Of a stretch of 25,444 bases of DNA, positions 1 through 13,100 are shown in pieces (position 1 is the stretch's first letter; each line of letters opens with the position of its first letter). The notes beneath the pieces are model-generated. The model was not told where the DNA came from and did no database searches. It saw only the letters and a list, made by a program, of their open reading frames with translations. The stretch comes from Saccoglossus kowalevskii (Eukaryota; Hemichordata; Enteropneusta; Harrimaniidae). The DNA lies in the NCBI RefSeq assembly GCF_000003605.2, contig NW_003145289.1, positions 171,372 to 196,815 on the forward strand, read 5' to 3'. The position numbers and the translations under genes are program-made.

Positions 1-1525
1 CTCCCAAACGCATGACGATTCATATCATCTGGATTACGCATAGCTTCTCTGCGATTTACGCTCCGTATATCTTAAGCGAAGCTTGGAAACCAATCGTAAA
101 TACAGGACAAGCAAAGGTTGTAGTAGCAACAAACCCTAAAGTATTTTGAGGGTATTTGTGCTATCATGGGGCGGACATCCGGGCATTTTCACCGCCTGCC
201 AACCAGCGGCGGTGAAAACAAAGGCCCAAAACTCGCAGAAAACGGTACTTTGGGATGATTGTTGGGACTCCTCTGAACAGTGTAACAAGATTAGCCCTAC
301 GTGTGTAACATATATAAATTTGGTTGTTCGGGATTACTTCAAAGTTGAGTTTGTGTTCTTTTCTCGAATTTTCACTGGCCCGACCGTTAATGTCATACCC
401 CTTCTGGAAGCTCGGCATTTCAATATTATAGAAATAAACTTTCAAATTTGATTTTTACAGCAGACGTTCGATCCACACATTTCACGTATTACGCAAAATC
501 TCGCAGTGAATGAAAAATTAACTATTTAGTCCGACCCTGCCACATCTTCTAAAACATGTACCTGGCTGATGATTGCGAGTTTTACAAAGACAAGTTACAT
601 GAATGACTAACTATACATACTCACTTATGTTAGAAAGTAAGTGTTGGCCAACTCTTTGTGTGCCATTTGGATTTTTAACAAATCTATTAAGTACTTCCTG
701 TGGGCCTTCAGAATGGATCTTGTAATATGGAGTACATTGCTTGTGTAGTTGGACTGAAGCCGGTTTCATCACCATCTACCACCATAAGCTGGTAATTGTA
801 TGGCAAAGTGAACTCTGTCAAACTGTCATTCTTTTTGGACAAATCAAATGATAATCACCAAAAATAAGGCTTCCATTATTTAGTAACAGTCTGAAGTACA
901 ATGTATGACTACATTGGGAAATAACATACAAGACATTGATTTCATTTAACTTTGAACTGATTTAATCAAAACAATTGCTTTTAATCATAGACCTTAAAAG
1001 TTCTATGTTTTAATGTACAAGATGCATATTAACAGTTACAAAATAAAGATTATATTGCATATTCAAGAAACTGTTATAGTAAAACAGAGAAACTTGCGCT
1101 AAAAAAGTGGAATACTCCAAATTAACACATTGACATTCAGAAAGTCAAAAATATTATACAAAAATACAAGGTTTAGGCCAGTGGCTGTGATAATCTTACA
1201 AAACTATGTTTCTACAATGTTGGTACTAAGAAGACAAACTGCTTATATCAAGATTACCACCGATTAAACTGAGCTAAACATACATTTGGTTTATTTTGGA
1301 AACCATGCAAGAGTGAAACTGCGACTTAGATACAGCATAAATGAAGAAATTAATTTTTTAGTGCATTAATCATTGATGTTATTTTGAGAATACATTGTAT
1401 CAACAAAGTTGTACATGAAATCAGTACAGTGAGTGTAATGGATAGAAGAGGTTGATGGATTCCCATATTAAAAGATAACATAATTTGTGATAATTATACA
1501 TCTTTTCCTTGTGTATAGTAATAAT
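1..1525. other. intergenic, left end of the window
   Basis: Positions 1-540 are less AT-rich and hold the inverted repeat at 186-218. A plus-strand frame is open from position 3 to a TGA at 147, too short to judge. From 540 to 1525 I see only AT-rich unstructured DNA, apart from the possible polyadenylation signal for the minus-strand exon at 1290-1295. Confidence 0.5.
186..218. repeat. 11-bp perfect inverted repeat
   Basis: TTTTCACCGCC (186-196) and GGCGGTGAAAA (208-218) are exact reverse complements with an 11-base loop. It may be the tip of an unrecognised element. Confidence 0.8.
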
Positions 1526-1694
1526 TTAGTGAGAGATACCAGCCTCAACACAAGCGAAAAAATATTTTACAAGATCCATGTTTTGAGTTTCACCTTGGAA
1601 ATCCGCTCTGATGTAAAAATGCCCAAATTTCGTTTGTGTAGAGGAGGCTGATTTCGCCACATAAACATTTGATAGCTCATCAGAGTGCCGGAAA
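1526..1694 (-). CDS. terminal coding exon of an unidentified gene
   Basis: On the minus strand an acceptor (tatatttgctag) is followed by one base and 55 codons to a TAA at 1526-1528. The product begins FRHSDELSNVYVAKSASS, includes FGHFYIRADFQGET, and ends in YFFACVEAGISH. The mixed hydrophobic and charged pattern, with Trp-free globular character and no low complexity, looks coding rather than chance. An in-frame stop (TAG) 19-21 bases before the exon confirms that it must be entered by splicing. A possible AATAAA signal lies at 1290-1295. I do not recognise the family, and I found no convincing upstream partner exon between here and SLC25A42. It needs a phase-2 donor. SLC25A42 exons 3 and 4 both end in that phase, but the peptide is not carrier-like. 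Confidence 0.5.
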
Positions 1695-3525
1695 CTAGCA
1701 AATATATTCTATTTCAAACGTGTACTACAACGTTTCTGCATCCAGCGTGTAAAGTTAGAAAGAAAGAAAACTGTTCAATTATTACACAAATAAAACATAC
1801 ATTTCTCAAATAAAAATGAAGCCTGTTGTATATTAAAACACATTTGTATACGTCTGTATAGATTTTTATGGATAATTAATGTTTGTTTTTACAGCCAAAT
1901 GTACCGTATAATAATAATACCATTAATTACAATGAATATTAATATGCATTTATTAGAACAATTTATTTTCAATTATTTTGACTGGCTTTTATAATGTTAA
2001 AAAAAACAATCGTAACTTATAGAACACTTCTATTGGAAATAATCATTATAAAAATAAACATTTAATTTATTTGACCCCCCCCCAATATTGAAAAATTAAA
2101 AATTACCCTCACTGCCCATTATTTGTAAATCCATCCCTAGCCTCTGAAAGAATACTTTTAAAACAGGTCTTCTTAGTTAACATGTTATTTTAGCTAATCT
2201 TTAATTTCGCCAATTCAAGATGTCATGCTATATTAAAAAGAATTGTTCTCAAAATGAGAATGTTGCTATTGTCAATTAGGGAATGGAGTAAAATTGGCAA
2301 AAATGTCATATAGCCATTTTGAATATTATTAATTCAACTTGTATAAAAAGTTGCCCCCTCCATTTCAAAACAGTGTACCCTGCAAAATTTTTAAAAAAAT
2401 AGGCACTAAGAAACATCTCTTTCAACAAATGATATTAAAAGTCTTCTGGGAAAGCCGAAATGAACAGAAAAAAATAACATCAAATGCACATGTCTCAAGG
2501 CGAAAAATTGTTTGAGGAAAACACAGGTTGGAAATACTTTCACAACATGCATCAGATCATTGCCTGACTCATTGCCGACTCCACCAATCAGGTGGACTCC
2601 ATATAAATGTTGGTAACCTCCATAGAGAGGTGTGAAAAATTAACAAACTTGTATACAGACAGAGCTGCATTTGAAATCCGGATACTTCTTATGGTGGCTA
2701 GGAATGATTAACAAATTGGGCACAGATGTAGTTGGGGGGTTTGTAAATGAATGATTGGATCAAATCGACATGAGATGTGAAAAATACTTGACATGCCCTT
2801 GAAATTTGTCTTGATCCACGTTCATACTTTATGGAAGTAGTCTGTGGATGTTTGAAATGTAAGAAAAAATACAATTACTAGTAGCACATGTTAAGAATTT
2901 TTCACCCACATGTTTTTATAATGCTAATTCCACAAATGGACTGTACCGGTAATTAATTTTCTATACACATGTGTACTGTAAAATACTTTATTTTAGCTGG
3001 AATTAATTTTTACTGAAAGAACATTTTGGTTGCTTTGCATGAAGTGTATTTTCACTGATTTTTGATGAGTCAAAACATAAGAAAAAGGTATTTTCGCTGA
3101 ATTATATTTTCACTTTTGCACTCCTACAGCAAATACAGTAGAAATAAATTCAGAGTAAAAATAAAGTAACAGTACAATTGTAGAGGTAGTTGTGAATCCA
3201 GAAAGAGGAAGTCCTCAGATTGCACTGTGTATGATATAATTAACTGTATGCACTGATTAATTGTGATTGTATCCACAAGTACATCTGACTGAAGAACACA
3301 ATTTTCCTTAACAAAATAATCTGTCAATGTTTATGGAACACTGGTCATCATTATGTACATTTCCAATTTTAATACATGCTCATTTTGTTTGTTGGTTTAC
3401 ATACATATGTATTTACACTGTTTCAACATTCCTAAACCAAACAGATGCCACTTGGATAACTTTTAAAAACAACAAACTCAATTAACTATTCCCAGTGGGT
3501 CTAATGGTTACGTCACTCAGTTTAT
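1695..3525. other. intergenic or intronic, between orphan exon and SLC25A42 3'UTR
   Basis: AT-rich, with a C run at 2074-2082 and MITE copy A at 2973. Candidate SLC25A42 polyadenylation signals (minus strand) are ATTAAA near 3368-3373 and AATAAA inside MITE copy A near 2991. No coding exon can be supported. Confidence 0.5.
2973..3120 (-). mobile_element. palindromic MITE, copy A (truncated, inverted)
   Basis: It begins GTACTGTAAAATACTTTATTTTAGCTG and continues with words (TTTTCACTGATTTTTGATGAGT, TATTTTCGCTGAATT) matching the reverse complement of copies B and C. Its far end is lost. Confidence 0.75.
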
Positions 3526-3832
3526 CTCAGCTAACAGTTACAATTTCTGAAAAGTGATGCGATTACTTCACTCATTCCAGCTCAGCTAACAGTTACGATT
3601 CTTGACAAGTGATGAGAAAACATAACTCATTCCAGCTCAGCTAACGGTTACAATTTCTGAGAGTGATGCGATTACTTCACTCATTCCAGCTCGCCTAACA
3701 GATACAATTCCTGACAAATGATGTGATAACTCCATTCATTAACAAGCAGCTAACGATTCTGGTTCCTGATGGTCTATCAATTACATTACTCAATCCATCT
3801 TAGCTAACACTTATGATTCCTGCCAGGCATGG
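3526..3832. repeat. degenerate 55-bp minisatellite in the SLC25A42 3'UTR, about 6 copies
   Basis: Units of about 53-57 bp repeat the frame CAGCTAACAGTTACAATTYC, then TGACAAGTGATG, then ACTCATTCCA. The first units are well conserved and the ones nearest the stop codon are degenerate. The array begins about 27 bases beyond the SLC25A42 stop and so lies in its 3'UTR. Confidence 0.9.
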
Positions 3833-3858
3833 TATTCTCAGATGCTATCACATCTTCA

Positions 3859-4178
3859 TCAAGTGAATATTTCATATTTCCTGAGCATTCTTTGTGTCAG
3901 ATCAAATGTTGTAAAACTAATCCCTACAGCAATTGGTCCTTTAATCCAGTTCATACTTAATCCTTTATACAATCCACCAACTAGTCCTTCTCGTTTTAAG
4001 ACAAGTGAGATAGTGTTTACAATTGTATCATACAAATGTCCATAATCCTTCAAACCAGCAGTTTGCATTCTTCGCCTTACAATGTCCAATGGATAGGATG
4101 CAGACTGTCCAAATAATCCCGCTAAAGCACCAAAACACATTCTCTCTATTGGATGGGGATCTTTCCCTCCTGTATAAT
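3859..4178 (-). CDS. SLC25A42: SLC25A42 terminal coding exon 6 (carrier repeat 3)
   Basis: The acceptor is cttgtattacag and the stop codon TGA is at 3859-3861. It encodes 105 residues covering the whole third repeat: [35 protein letters not shown] and [14 protein letters not shown]. It ends in a short polar tail, RKYEIFT. The fit to the vertebrate C-terminus is nearly residue for residue in the core. Confidence 0.97.
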
Positions 4179-7100
4179 CTGTAATACAAGGTGGTATATT
4201 AAAAGTGAATCATGGAGTATTTGAGAGGTTGTCGGATTCACATGAATAACTAGTGGCAATACTGTTTTTTTAAATATATTTCAGACACAAATGTTGCAGC
4301 CTTTCTTCTTCTTGTACTTACAACAAAAGAATGAACAGCATTAATCTGCTCCCTTTTGTACAAGTGCCTGTACCAGTTCTACAATGCATATAATACACAT
4401 AACATGTATGTTTACAAAACGTTAAACAAAATGGCTGCCATTGATGTACAAGAACACAAATGCCTCTGTACATTTGGATCTAACTGGACATTGAAAATTT
4501 TAGATACAAACAGAACTGGTGCAAATAAGATAAAAATAGTCGAACAACATAGCTAAAAGTCGGCCATCTTGGAAATTATGGCACAAATCAACTTGTCAAG
4601 ATTAAATCAATCTGATGATAATAAGATCCTGTTTGGCTTAATTTTTTTTTGTATTTTATAGTAATTATATAAAAAAAAAATATAAAAAAAATTGAATAAA
4701 CTTAGTGATTGCAAAGTTGTAAGCAAAAATTACCCAAAATTAGTATTTTTTTTTTGGACAATTTTGAACAAGTCATGAAAAATGATAGATACATGTACAT
4801 GCAAATGGAGAACTGAGTAAAGTCAATATGTGTTAGCAATATATTAAGTTTGAACATATTTGGTCTGTGCAACTTGAGATAATGCTCTACATACATAAAA
4901 TGTAGGCTTTTACGCCAAATATTTGGAACATAGACCAAGAAATAGATTGATTTTATATAAATTCTAATAATAGTAAAGCAATAAATATCAATATAAGTGG
5001 GATAATGATCCCTAATTTTAATTTCAAAATAAATCATGCAACAATACACAGTATCACCCAGTTCCATGATATCACATTGTTTTAGTACAGATACAATGTA
5101 TGCCTATAGACAGTACTATGATATATCAACTTCAGGGTTTATGAATACAGCTTATGCACATATATCAAGCATAAAATGAGATTTCAGTGTGGTACAATCC
5201 ATCTTACCTCCATGTAATTTCTTGAGTGTTTCATATGTAAAAAAACTAATACCACCATATGGAAGTACACCTATGACAGTCGGTAGAAATCCTCTGTAAA
5301 ACGTTCGAACTCCTTCTTTCTTGTAAATCATCCAAAATACACTGGTTAATGTATTGTACCTTAGAAATAAAGTATACACCATATTCATCTTGTAATAGCA
5401 TAATATTACAGCACCCTCTAAGGCCCAAAAGTGTTTTTTTTTTTCCTGATTTGTTTTTATTTTATCACAAATCAAATCACACAACAAAATCACAAGCATC
5501 AGTACCCAGTCATTTGTTATGTTCATACCAAGTTTGAATGACATCGACGAGGCCATACCATTGTCTTTGTACCAACTTTCAAATAAATTGATCCACGCAT
5601 GCCTGAGAAATAATATCACACAGTGGGACAGAGACCAAAACAAAAGCCCCATTTCTGATTACACCATCATTTTTTTAATGGTACAAATGTACCTATCTAA
5701 GAACCATGTGCAGTGCAACGACAGTGACACTTTGACACTATAAAGTCTGTTTCTATAATACTTACATTTCTTTCTGTGTAACAGCCATTCTTGCTCTGGC
5801 TAAATCTAATGGATAGGTAAAGGAAACAGCAGTAGCACCCGCTAACGAACCAGCAACAAAACGTGGTAATGGATCTAAGGCTCTGTGGAGACAACACAGC
5901 AACAAATGAAGTCATAAAATATACATTTCAACATTAGGATTTAGAAAATAACTTTGATAACCATGTATGTGATTAAGATCTCAAAGAAAGCAAAATCTCA
6001 CACTTTGTGAGCATGCACATCCAGAAAATGTAGCTCTAACTCGTGGCATCACAAAACACAGTTAATGTTTGAAAAGGCTTGTCTTCAAAAACAGTGTACT
6101 CTCTAACAAGACTGACATTGCAGGGATACAGAGTCAACCCACAGTTTGACTGTAGCATAACTAGTCGCAGCAAATCTGTGTCAGTGACTTGTCATACAGG
6201 CTTAAAGGCAACACTAGATCAAAGTATCACAGCCTCTCAGGACTGAAACAGGGCTTAAAATTAACAGTAGCCCAACGCACAGACAGTACTTTTGTTTTGA
6301 AAAAATCAGTCTTGTCTTCAAAACTAAGGGTATTAAACACAAAATGTATACAAAATAGTGGACCATCTAAGCGTCTACAAATGCTAATTTCTAGCTCTGA
6401 CTCATCATCAAAAGTTAAAAGGTGTTACAACTCGATTCACTTCCAGGACCAATGAACAAACAGTCCTCAAAGGCGACGAGCTGCAATAGTTTAATATACG
6501 CACATATTAAAAGCATTGAAAGACATGGTGAGCGTCTACAATGCTGTACGAGTGTGCATCATGTATATTTATATGAAGTTATCAAATGATGATAAATCAT
6601 TTTTCCATGGGGTTCTACACGTGTCATTTGAACAACTTTCTGACCAATAGCATGACAGCAACTCATCCAAAAACTCCAACAAGCAGCATGTTACTTTTGC
6701 CAGACGCTAGGAAATAGACATTCTACTTTTATTATTTGCATCATTTGATATAATGCACAGTGAGAGAATCGATCATCATTTTATATCATTTGACAAAAAC
6801 ATTGAGGACTACCACACAATGTCAGACTAGCAGCCATATTCTAACATTGGATTGTGGGAAGGTGACTAATCAGTAATCATTATGGTTGTTATCAGTTAAA
6901 CTGACACTGTCAGAGCTGTGCATGTACAATCATACTGTTCTGCTATTGTTCTTCTGTTTCTGATTGGTCTTTAATGACATGCATAATATGTTATAAGCAG
7001 TTAAAGACAATAAACACTGCTCATGGTTATAAATATTGTACTTTATTGTCACAAAAGACCAATGGTGATAACTGTTTGAATTATAGTTTGCATATTGCTC

Positions 7101-10100
7101 TTTAGCCCATTTCTAAAAATTTGCTGCTAACAATATGTAAATATTTGTATGCATATGTACAATTCTGATGACAGTGGTGCTTAACCCCTTTTGAGTACCT
7201 GATTTTTTTTTTCAATTTAAAATTCAGTGCAAATATTTTCTCATTTTGTTAAATTTTCAGTAAATTTAATCAATATTTTGGACAATACAGACAGTTTCAG
7301 ATATTGCTTTTAGTTTTTGATCAAAAGATTTGTTAATTTTTATCTACATTTCATATTGGGAAGGAGCAGACTGCATAAAAATATTTTGTAGATGGTACCA
7401 AAATTGCCAATGGCGTTCAAACGGTTAACAAGCAGCCTCTCGGCTGAGATAGCTCTGCTGTTAGCAATGCACATTTCAATTAAAGAACAGAAGACATCAT
7501 TAGAAAATGAACAATATGCATAATATCAATGCAATGGGACTTGCTGTTTTCAACAAGAATTCAAAAATATAATTTTTCACCATAAATTATTGTGGTTTTT
7601 AACAAATATTCACCAAAATTAGAGAATTGAAGATATGATCATGAAATGAACAAATCTGAGAGAGGTCTACCCAAGGTACACATACACCAAGTATCAAAGC
7701 ATTCAGGCTTGCAGTTTTCAAGAAGAAGTCGAAAAAGTAAAACATTGACACGGACGACGACAGACAATCACTCATATGATAAGCTCCGCTCGACAAAGTC
7801 GACAGCGGAGCTAAAAATTCATACAAATTCAAACTTACTTTCCATCTTTGGCACCGAATAACAGTTTATACTGTTCATGAGCTGCATACTGTATCGCTGC
7901 GTAAGGGATTATACGAGCCATCGTGGCTGTATTACCACGCCATAAATTGAAAAATCCTTCTTTTCTGTAAGTTTCACCGAGTACATTCATGGCTGCTTTG
8001 TAGGTAAATTCTTTTTGAGAAGCTGTCAAAATTAATATATGGTTAGAAAGGAAAACAATAAGTACACATGAAAACAATACACTGGGTATAACCACCGTAA
8101 TAACCCAAATGAACTACCATAAAATCTGCATTAGAAGCTGTAGTCACACCCATTCTTTTTTAACAATTGAGAACCAAAAAATCACCATTTCTTATGAAAC
8201 TGTACTACCTTTCTAAGTAAGAATTGCACTTCCTAAAAGGCCTTGAAGCCTGATCATTAACCTGTTGAATGTCACAAGCATTTTTCACAAAATAAATTTG
8301 CATAACTGTGGCTATAGAAGTTATGTCCACATGATCCAAAATGAACAAATTAAGAAATTATCTAAAAATCAATAAACAAAAGTGCAATAGGTATTAAAAA
8401 ATGTTACAACTCGATTCACTTCCAGGACCAATGAACAAACAGTCCTCAAAGGCGACGAGCTGCAATAGTTTAATATACGCACATATTAAAAGCATTGAAA
8501 GACATGGTGAGCGTCTATAATGCTGTACGAGTGTGCATCATGTATATTTATATAAAGTTATCAAATGATGATAAATCATCTTTCCATGGGGTTCTACGCG
8601 TGTCATTTGAACAACTTTCTGACCAATAGCATGACAGCAACTCATCCATGTATAACAAATTATGATCTTTGGGAAAAAAATTAATAATATTTAGTAATTT
8701 TCATTGTTTTCACTTTAGTTCAAATATTCCTTCAAATCACTGAAGTATTACATGATAGTATAAATACGAGATCCACTGATCAATGTGTGTACCACCCGAA
8801 TTTACGAGGTTAAAAATATTAGGCTGTTGGAACACGGTCAAAGTCAAAATTTTAATCATTATCTTCATTGCCGAATGTGTTGGATTGTATGCAAACTCAA
8901 TGAAAATTCCCAAAGAGTTTCTGGTACTGTAAAATACTTTATTTTCATTTTGAATTAATTTTCGCTATTTTCGCTGAAGGAATGATTCAGTGAAAATAAA
9001 ATTCAGCAAATATAACTTTTTTCCTATATTTTACATTCAACTCATCAAAAATCAGTGAAAACAAATTTCATACAAAACACCCAAAAAGTCTTTTCAGCGA
9101 AAACTATCGTAATTCCAGCTAGTATTTTACAGTATTTTACAAACATGCGACATATTTATGCAAATGGGCGCTTACAACGTGAACCCGGAAATAGAAATGC
9201 CCCAAAATGGGGGATGGGCGCTTAGCCAAGCATGGGCGCTAACGTGATCGAGTATGGTAATTGTATCCAATGGTTGCTTACATACTAAAAACAACAACCC
9301 ATCAATTTCTTTTGTCTTATGCCTTGCTTGTTTTATTTTTAAACAGAAACATTGGTTAGGGAAATGACTAATATAGACTTTACATCATAAGTGAAGAAGA
9401 TTCTGTTACAACATGTACCAACAGAAAAGTCAACTATGGAAATGGAAAAAAACATAGTGGTCACAGCGAGTTTAATAATAATGATACCGATAACACCCAA
9501 GAAAAGAACTTAAATTTGTGAAATCACAAGAATATCAGAAGTTCCATTTAATGTTGAATTTAATATGTTGGGTCTGTCCAGACTAAAAGCATTATGCAAG
9601 CTTTAAAAATTTACAATTTAAGTATAGAATGTGGGGACAAAAAAATCTTACAATGACACATATTGTGCAATATAACTCAGTAACAGGAAAACCTAAATTA
9701 AATTGAACACAATACCAGGACACTTACACCAGTACATGCATATAGTGATAACATTAAACTTTTGAACCAGTGACCTATATTTGCCTCTATTGCTGACTAC
9801 ACTGTGTGCCATCAACATGTTTTCCACTAGAGACACTGAACTACAGATTTTATTGATAGCATGTACATCTAAGCACATACATCTATTATATTTTCATTGT
9901 GACAAAGTTTTCAGTGCTTTAAAAAGGAGAAATTGTTTTGGTCAACAAACCTTCAGGGCATGCTTAAACCTGTAACTCATACCACATGTTATTTGACATG
10001 ATTGTGACATTATAATTTCATTGTCTGAAACAGATCGTTCAAACAGGCAAGCTTCCTATAGGTGTGCACAGGGTCATGGGCCCAACCAAAAGTAGTGTTA

Positions 10101-13100
10101 AGCCAACCTTGGGTTTGCTCTGAGATGGCCTTGTGCCAATCAGCTCTGTGTGGGCTTTTAAGTAAAAGTGAGCATTGTACTGTGCACAGACGTTGTATTT
10201 AACAAAAAACAATTTTTAACATACAGTACATGTTAAAATGTTGGGAAATGGATGGACATATAGCCAAAATTAAATGTTGGACAAACATATTTGATATCAA
10301 AGTATTCATTATAGAAATTACTAAATCTGATTAAAATTTTGTGTACATGTAGGCTCTGGCAGCACCAAGTGTGAATCACCACTATATTAGACCAATCATG
10401 TATGTACACATTGGATGAGCAACCAATCAGAACTTACAGACTACTTTCCAGTGAGATGCTCTACAACTGGTTGAATGGCAGGAGGAGGTTCTACCTAAAT
10501 AGGATTTTCAAAAGTACTTACTTTGAAATATAATTTTGGTTCTATCTAAAGGTGCAATAGTTGTCTTGGCAACAGCTCCAGCAATGGCTCCTCCAGTCAG
10601 TGATGTCAGTACCCGTTTTTTGGTGCTGAGCTATAATAAAAAAAGAATTTCATGAGAATAACATTTACCGTACTCGACCGTGTTAGCGCCCATGCCCGGG
10701 CAAGCGCCCACCCCCCACTTTTGCGCAATTTTTATATTTGGGGTCACATTCGGCAAAGCGCCCACCCCTTCAAAATGCAACTAATTTAAAACTTGGTCTT
10801 GCGTAACGAATCTTGGTAATCGTTTTTATATGATACAGCGTGGATATCGATCGCTGTGAACAGGTTGTGAATGCGTAGAACACGGTAACCGTGCGTAAAT
10901 TACGCTTCGACAATGACCTGTTAATACAAGCAAAATGCGGTAAATATTTCATGCCATATTCAATCTACCTCTCAAAAATGGCTAGTTACTAGTTTTTTGG
11001 AAAAACAATGTCGTTTATTCGCTGAAATCAATTCCAACAGACCGTACTTCGACATCGATAATTCACTTCCGCATTGCGTTACCGGAAAGTTTGCGTCAGT
11101 ACAACACAGCATTCTGATTGGCAAATAATCGACTTGACCCAATAGGTCAAAGGACGCTGCTTCAGGTCAAATGCATCATGGCGGAAAGTGATTTTCATCG
11201 AGAGTTTGCGTACGATCCAACACCTTCATCAGTGGAGGTAATATGACAATTTTGACTTCGACTGTGTTCCAACAGACTCAAATGTTTTTAATTTCGTAAA
11301 TTCTGGTGGTACGTAATTAATATTGTAATAAAATGTGCATATTTTTTGTGATCATTTCTGTTTCTTCATTGTGAAAATCAATGACGACTCAACTAATTTC
11401 GTAATTTGATTTTCCCTCAAAGACGTAATCTGTCACTTGATGAATCAAATTTTTCATTTGCACTCTTTTTCGAGGAGGGTGCTCGGGTAAGCGCCCACCC
11501 CTAAAAAATCATGATTTTCTGAGTTGAGGCCCCTGGGCACTAACGCGGTCGAGTACGGTAATATTACAATATTTGTAGGAAAGGAGAATCTATCAAGGTA
11601 GTAATTTCACTTTAACATGTTGAGCGCCATCTTTTGCCACCATCTACAAAATGATAGTTAGTAATTTTTGTAAGGTGAAGTGAAAACGGAATGAAGTATT
11701 TACAGTCCTTGTGGGCTGTAATGGTCACTGTCACTGTTTACAAACGTTTACTGTGGCTGTCTAAGTATTTGCCCGATATATCATGGTCAATATCCACGCT
11801 GTATTATATAAATTTGATTGCTGGTAATTCAGAAAAGTCAAACAATGCCTAAAGACCAGGTTTTATGACATACAGTCACATTTGAAGGAATGGGCGCTTA
11901 ACTGAATATGAACCCGACAACACTTAATTGATCATGGGTGCTCAATTGGATGAGTCCGGTAAAAGCAATATCTTAGCTGTCTGTATACCCAAAAAATAGG
12001 ACAAAACATTTGTACTGAATTTTGGATACCATAATTTCCCTTGAATAATTTAGTGTAAGACAAGTGTTTTTTTATCATTGTTATACCCGTAAAATTCCTG
12101 TGAACCCAACGCAATCCACTTATCATTCAGAATTTGAATCCGATGCCATTTAAGACGTGTTCAAAACTTTTCCTGCACAATTACGACATTTGAATACTGT
12201 TGTTGCATGGAAATAGTTGCGCAGTAATCTTTAATGGCGAAGTCCAGTGTAGTCATGGTAACTGCTGTGAGAGTTCGATGATATGGAGCGTTTTTTGGTT
12301 TGGTACAGTGCACCAGCAAACAAGAAACCCAAAACAAAAGTCGAAGAAAGATAAAAAAAACATCAGCATGATTAGGAAGTTTTGTGTGCGTGGTTTCCAA
12401 ATTGAATGGTTGTCATTCTTTATTATGAATGGAACAGGGAAATTAATGAGTTATATAAATCATTCTGATGAGGATGAAACTTTAGAAACCAGACGAAATC
12501 ATAGAATGAATGCATATCACGATTTGCTACAGCCTATCACTGCGATTATGTAAATTTAAATACAAATCAAAAACAGGGTTTGATTGAGTAATAAACTTGC
12601 TAGTTGTACACAAACATTATTACCAGTTATTGCATTTGAATTTGATAATCAGAGAATTTTTCTAAGAAAGAACTGCAAGAAGGAGCACTGCAATTAAGCG
12701 GCGCCACTAAGTGGGGGAGACAGGGTTCTTCCTACATGTACCAGGGTGTGAAGTTTTGATAATTAAATTGGAGCATTCTATGGCTTCTTTAGGGCCAAAA
12801 TTACTATCAGACAGGTCACAGTTGAAGACTGTGGCTACATGTGATTCCCGGTCATTCAGAATTTAATGGTTGACAGAGGATCTGCTCCCCAGGCGCATGG
12901 CCATGGCATGAGGGCGCTGTGGTCCTGTTTGAAAAATCACTGATAATAAAATAGTTCTCAATTACAACTACTCTTACAAAAGATAGCAGAACCAGTAAGA
13001 TTCTATGTGGGATAGCATTTCTCTGCGTTCACTAGCCATATTGAATAGTGTTGAATTTTCTTAACTGTCTAACCTTGAACTGCCCAAGTAAAATTGGTCC

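Larger units (their letters stand above)
5883..7838 (-). other. SLC25A42: SLC25A42 intron 3 (2.0 kb)
   Basis: It holds the first 247-bp repeat (6423-6669) and the Helitron-like element (7427-7812), whose edge lies only 26 bp from the donor of exon 3. The rest is unremarkable. Confidence 0.85.
8023..10521 (-). other. SLC25A42: SLC25A42 intron 2 (2.5 kb)
   Basis: It holds the second 247-bp repeat, MITE copy B and the transposon-end fragment at 9162-9262. From 9263 to 10521 there is AT-rich sequence with no supported feature. Confidence 0.8.
10668..11558. mobile_element. TA-flanked DNA transposon with GC-rich ends (SLC25A42 intron 1)
   Basis: The left end CCGTACTCGACCGTGTTAG (10668) and the right end, CTAACGCGGTCGAGTACGG (ending 11558), are inverted repeats over about 26 bp with two mismatches. 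Both are flanked by TA, as for Tc1/mariner-type insertion. Just inside both ends, AAGCGCCCACCCC occurs as a direct repeat. There is no transposase ORF, so it is non-autonomous. The interior carries a promoter-like module (see the entries at 11109 and 11178). Similar right-end fragments lie at 9162-9262 and 11890-11961. Confidence 0.8.

Noticed and set aside
3-149. Plus-strand frame open from the window edge to TGA at 147-149
   Set aside because: Only 48 codons, no motif, and the upstream part is missing, so coding status cannot be judged.
164-445. 93-codon frame on the minus strand, and 101 codons on the plus strand over the same bases
   Set aside because: Both frames are open by chance, with no splice context, no recognisable motif and an inverted repeat inside.
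2536-2644. Minus-strand open stretch reading YQHLYGVHLIGGVGNESGND as a partner exon of the orphan exon at 1526-1694
   Set aside because: The only donor is weak and in phase 0, whereas the orphan exon needs phase 2. The sequence also contains a CCACC/GGTGG hairpin.
3526-3832. The regularly spaced 55-bp units as a CRISPR-like array
   Set aside because: Whole units are tandem and degenerate with no separate spacer, in an intron-rich animal genome. It is a minisatellite.
4702-5067. 121-codon minus-strand frame in SLC25A42 intron 5
   Set aside because: Extremely Ile/Tyr/Leu/Phe-rich as expected from AT-rich DNA, and lies wholly between two validated splice sites.
12200-12553. 117-codon plus-strand frame in SLC25A42 intron 1
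   Set aside because: Lys/Ser/Cys-rich, with no motif, no splice partners and an overlapping opposite-strand frame. Most likely chance.
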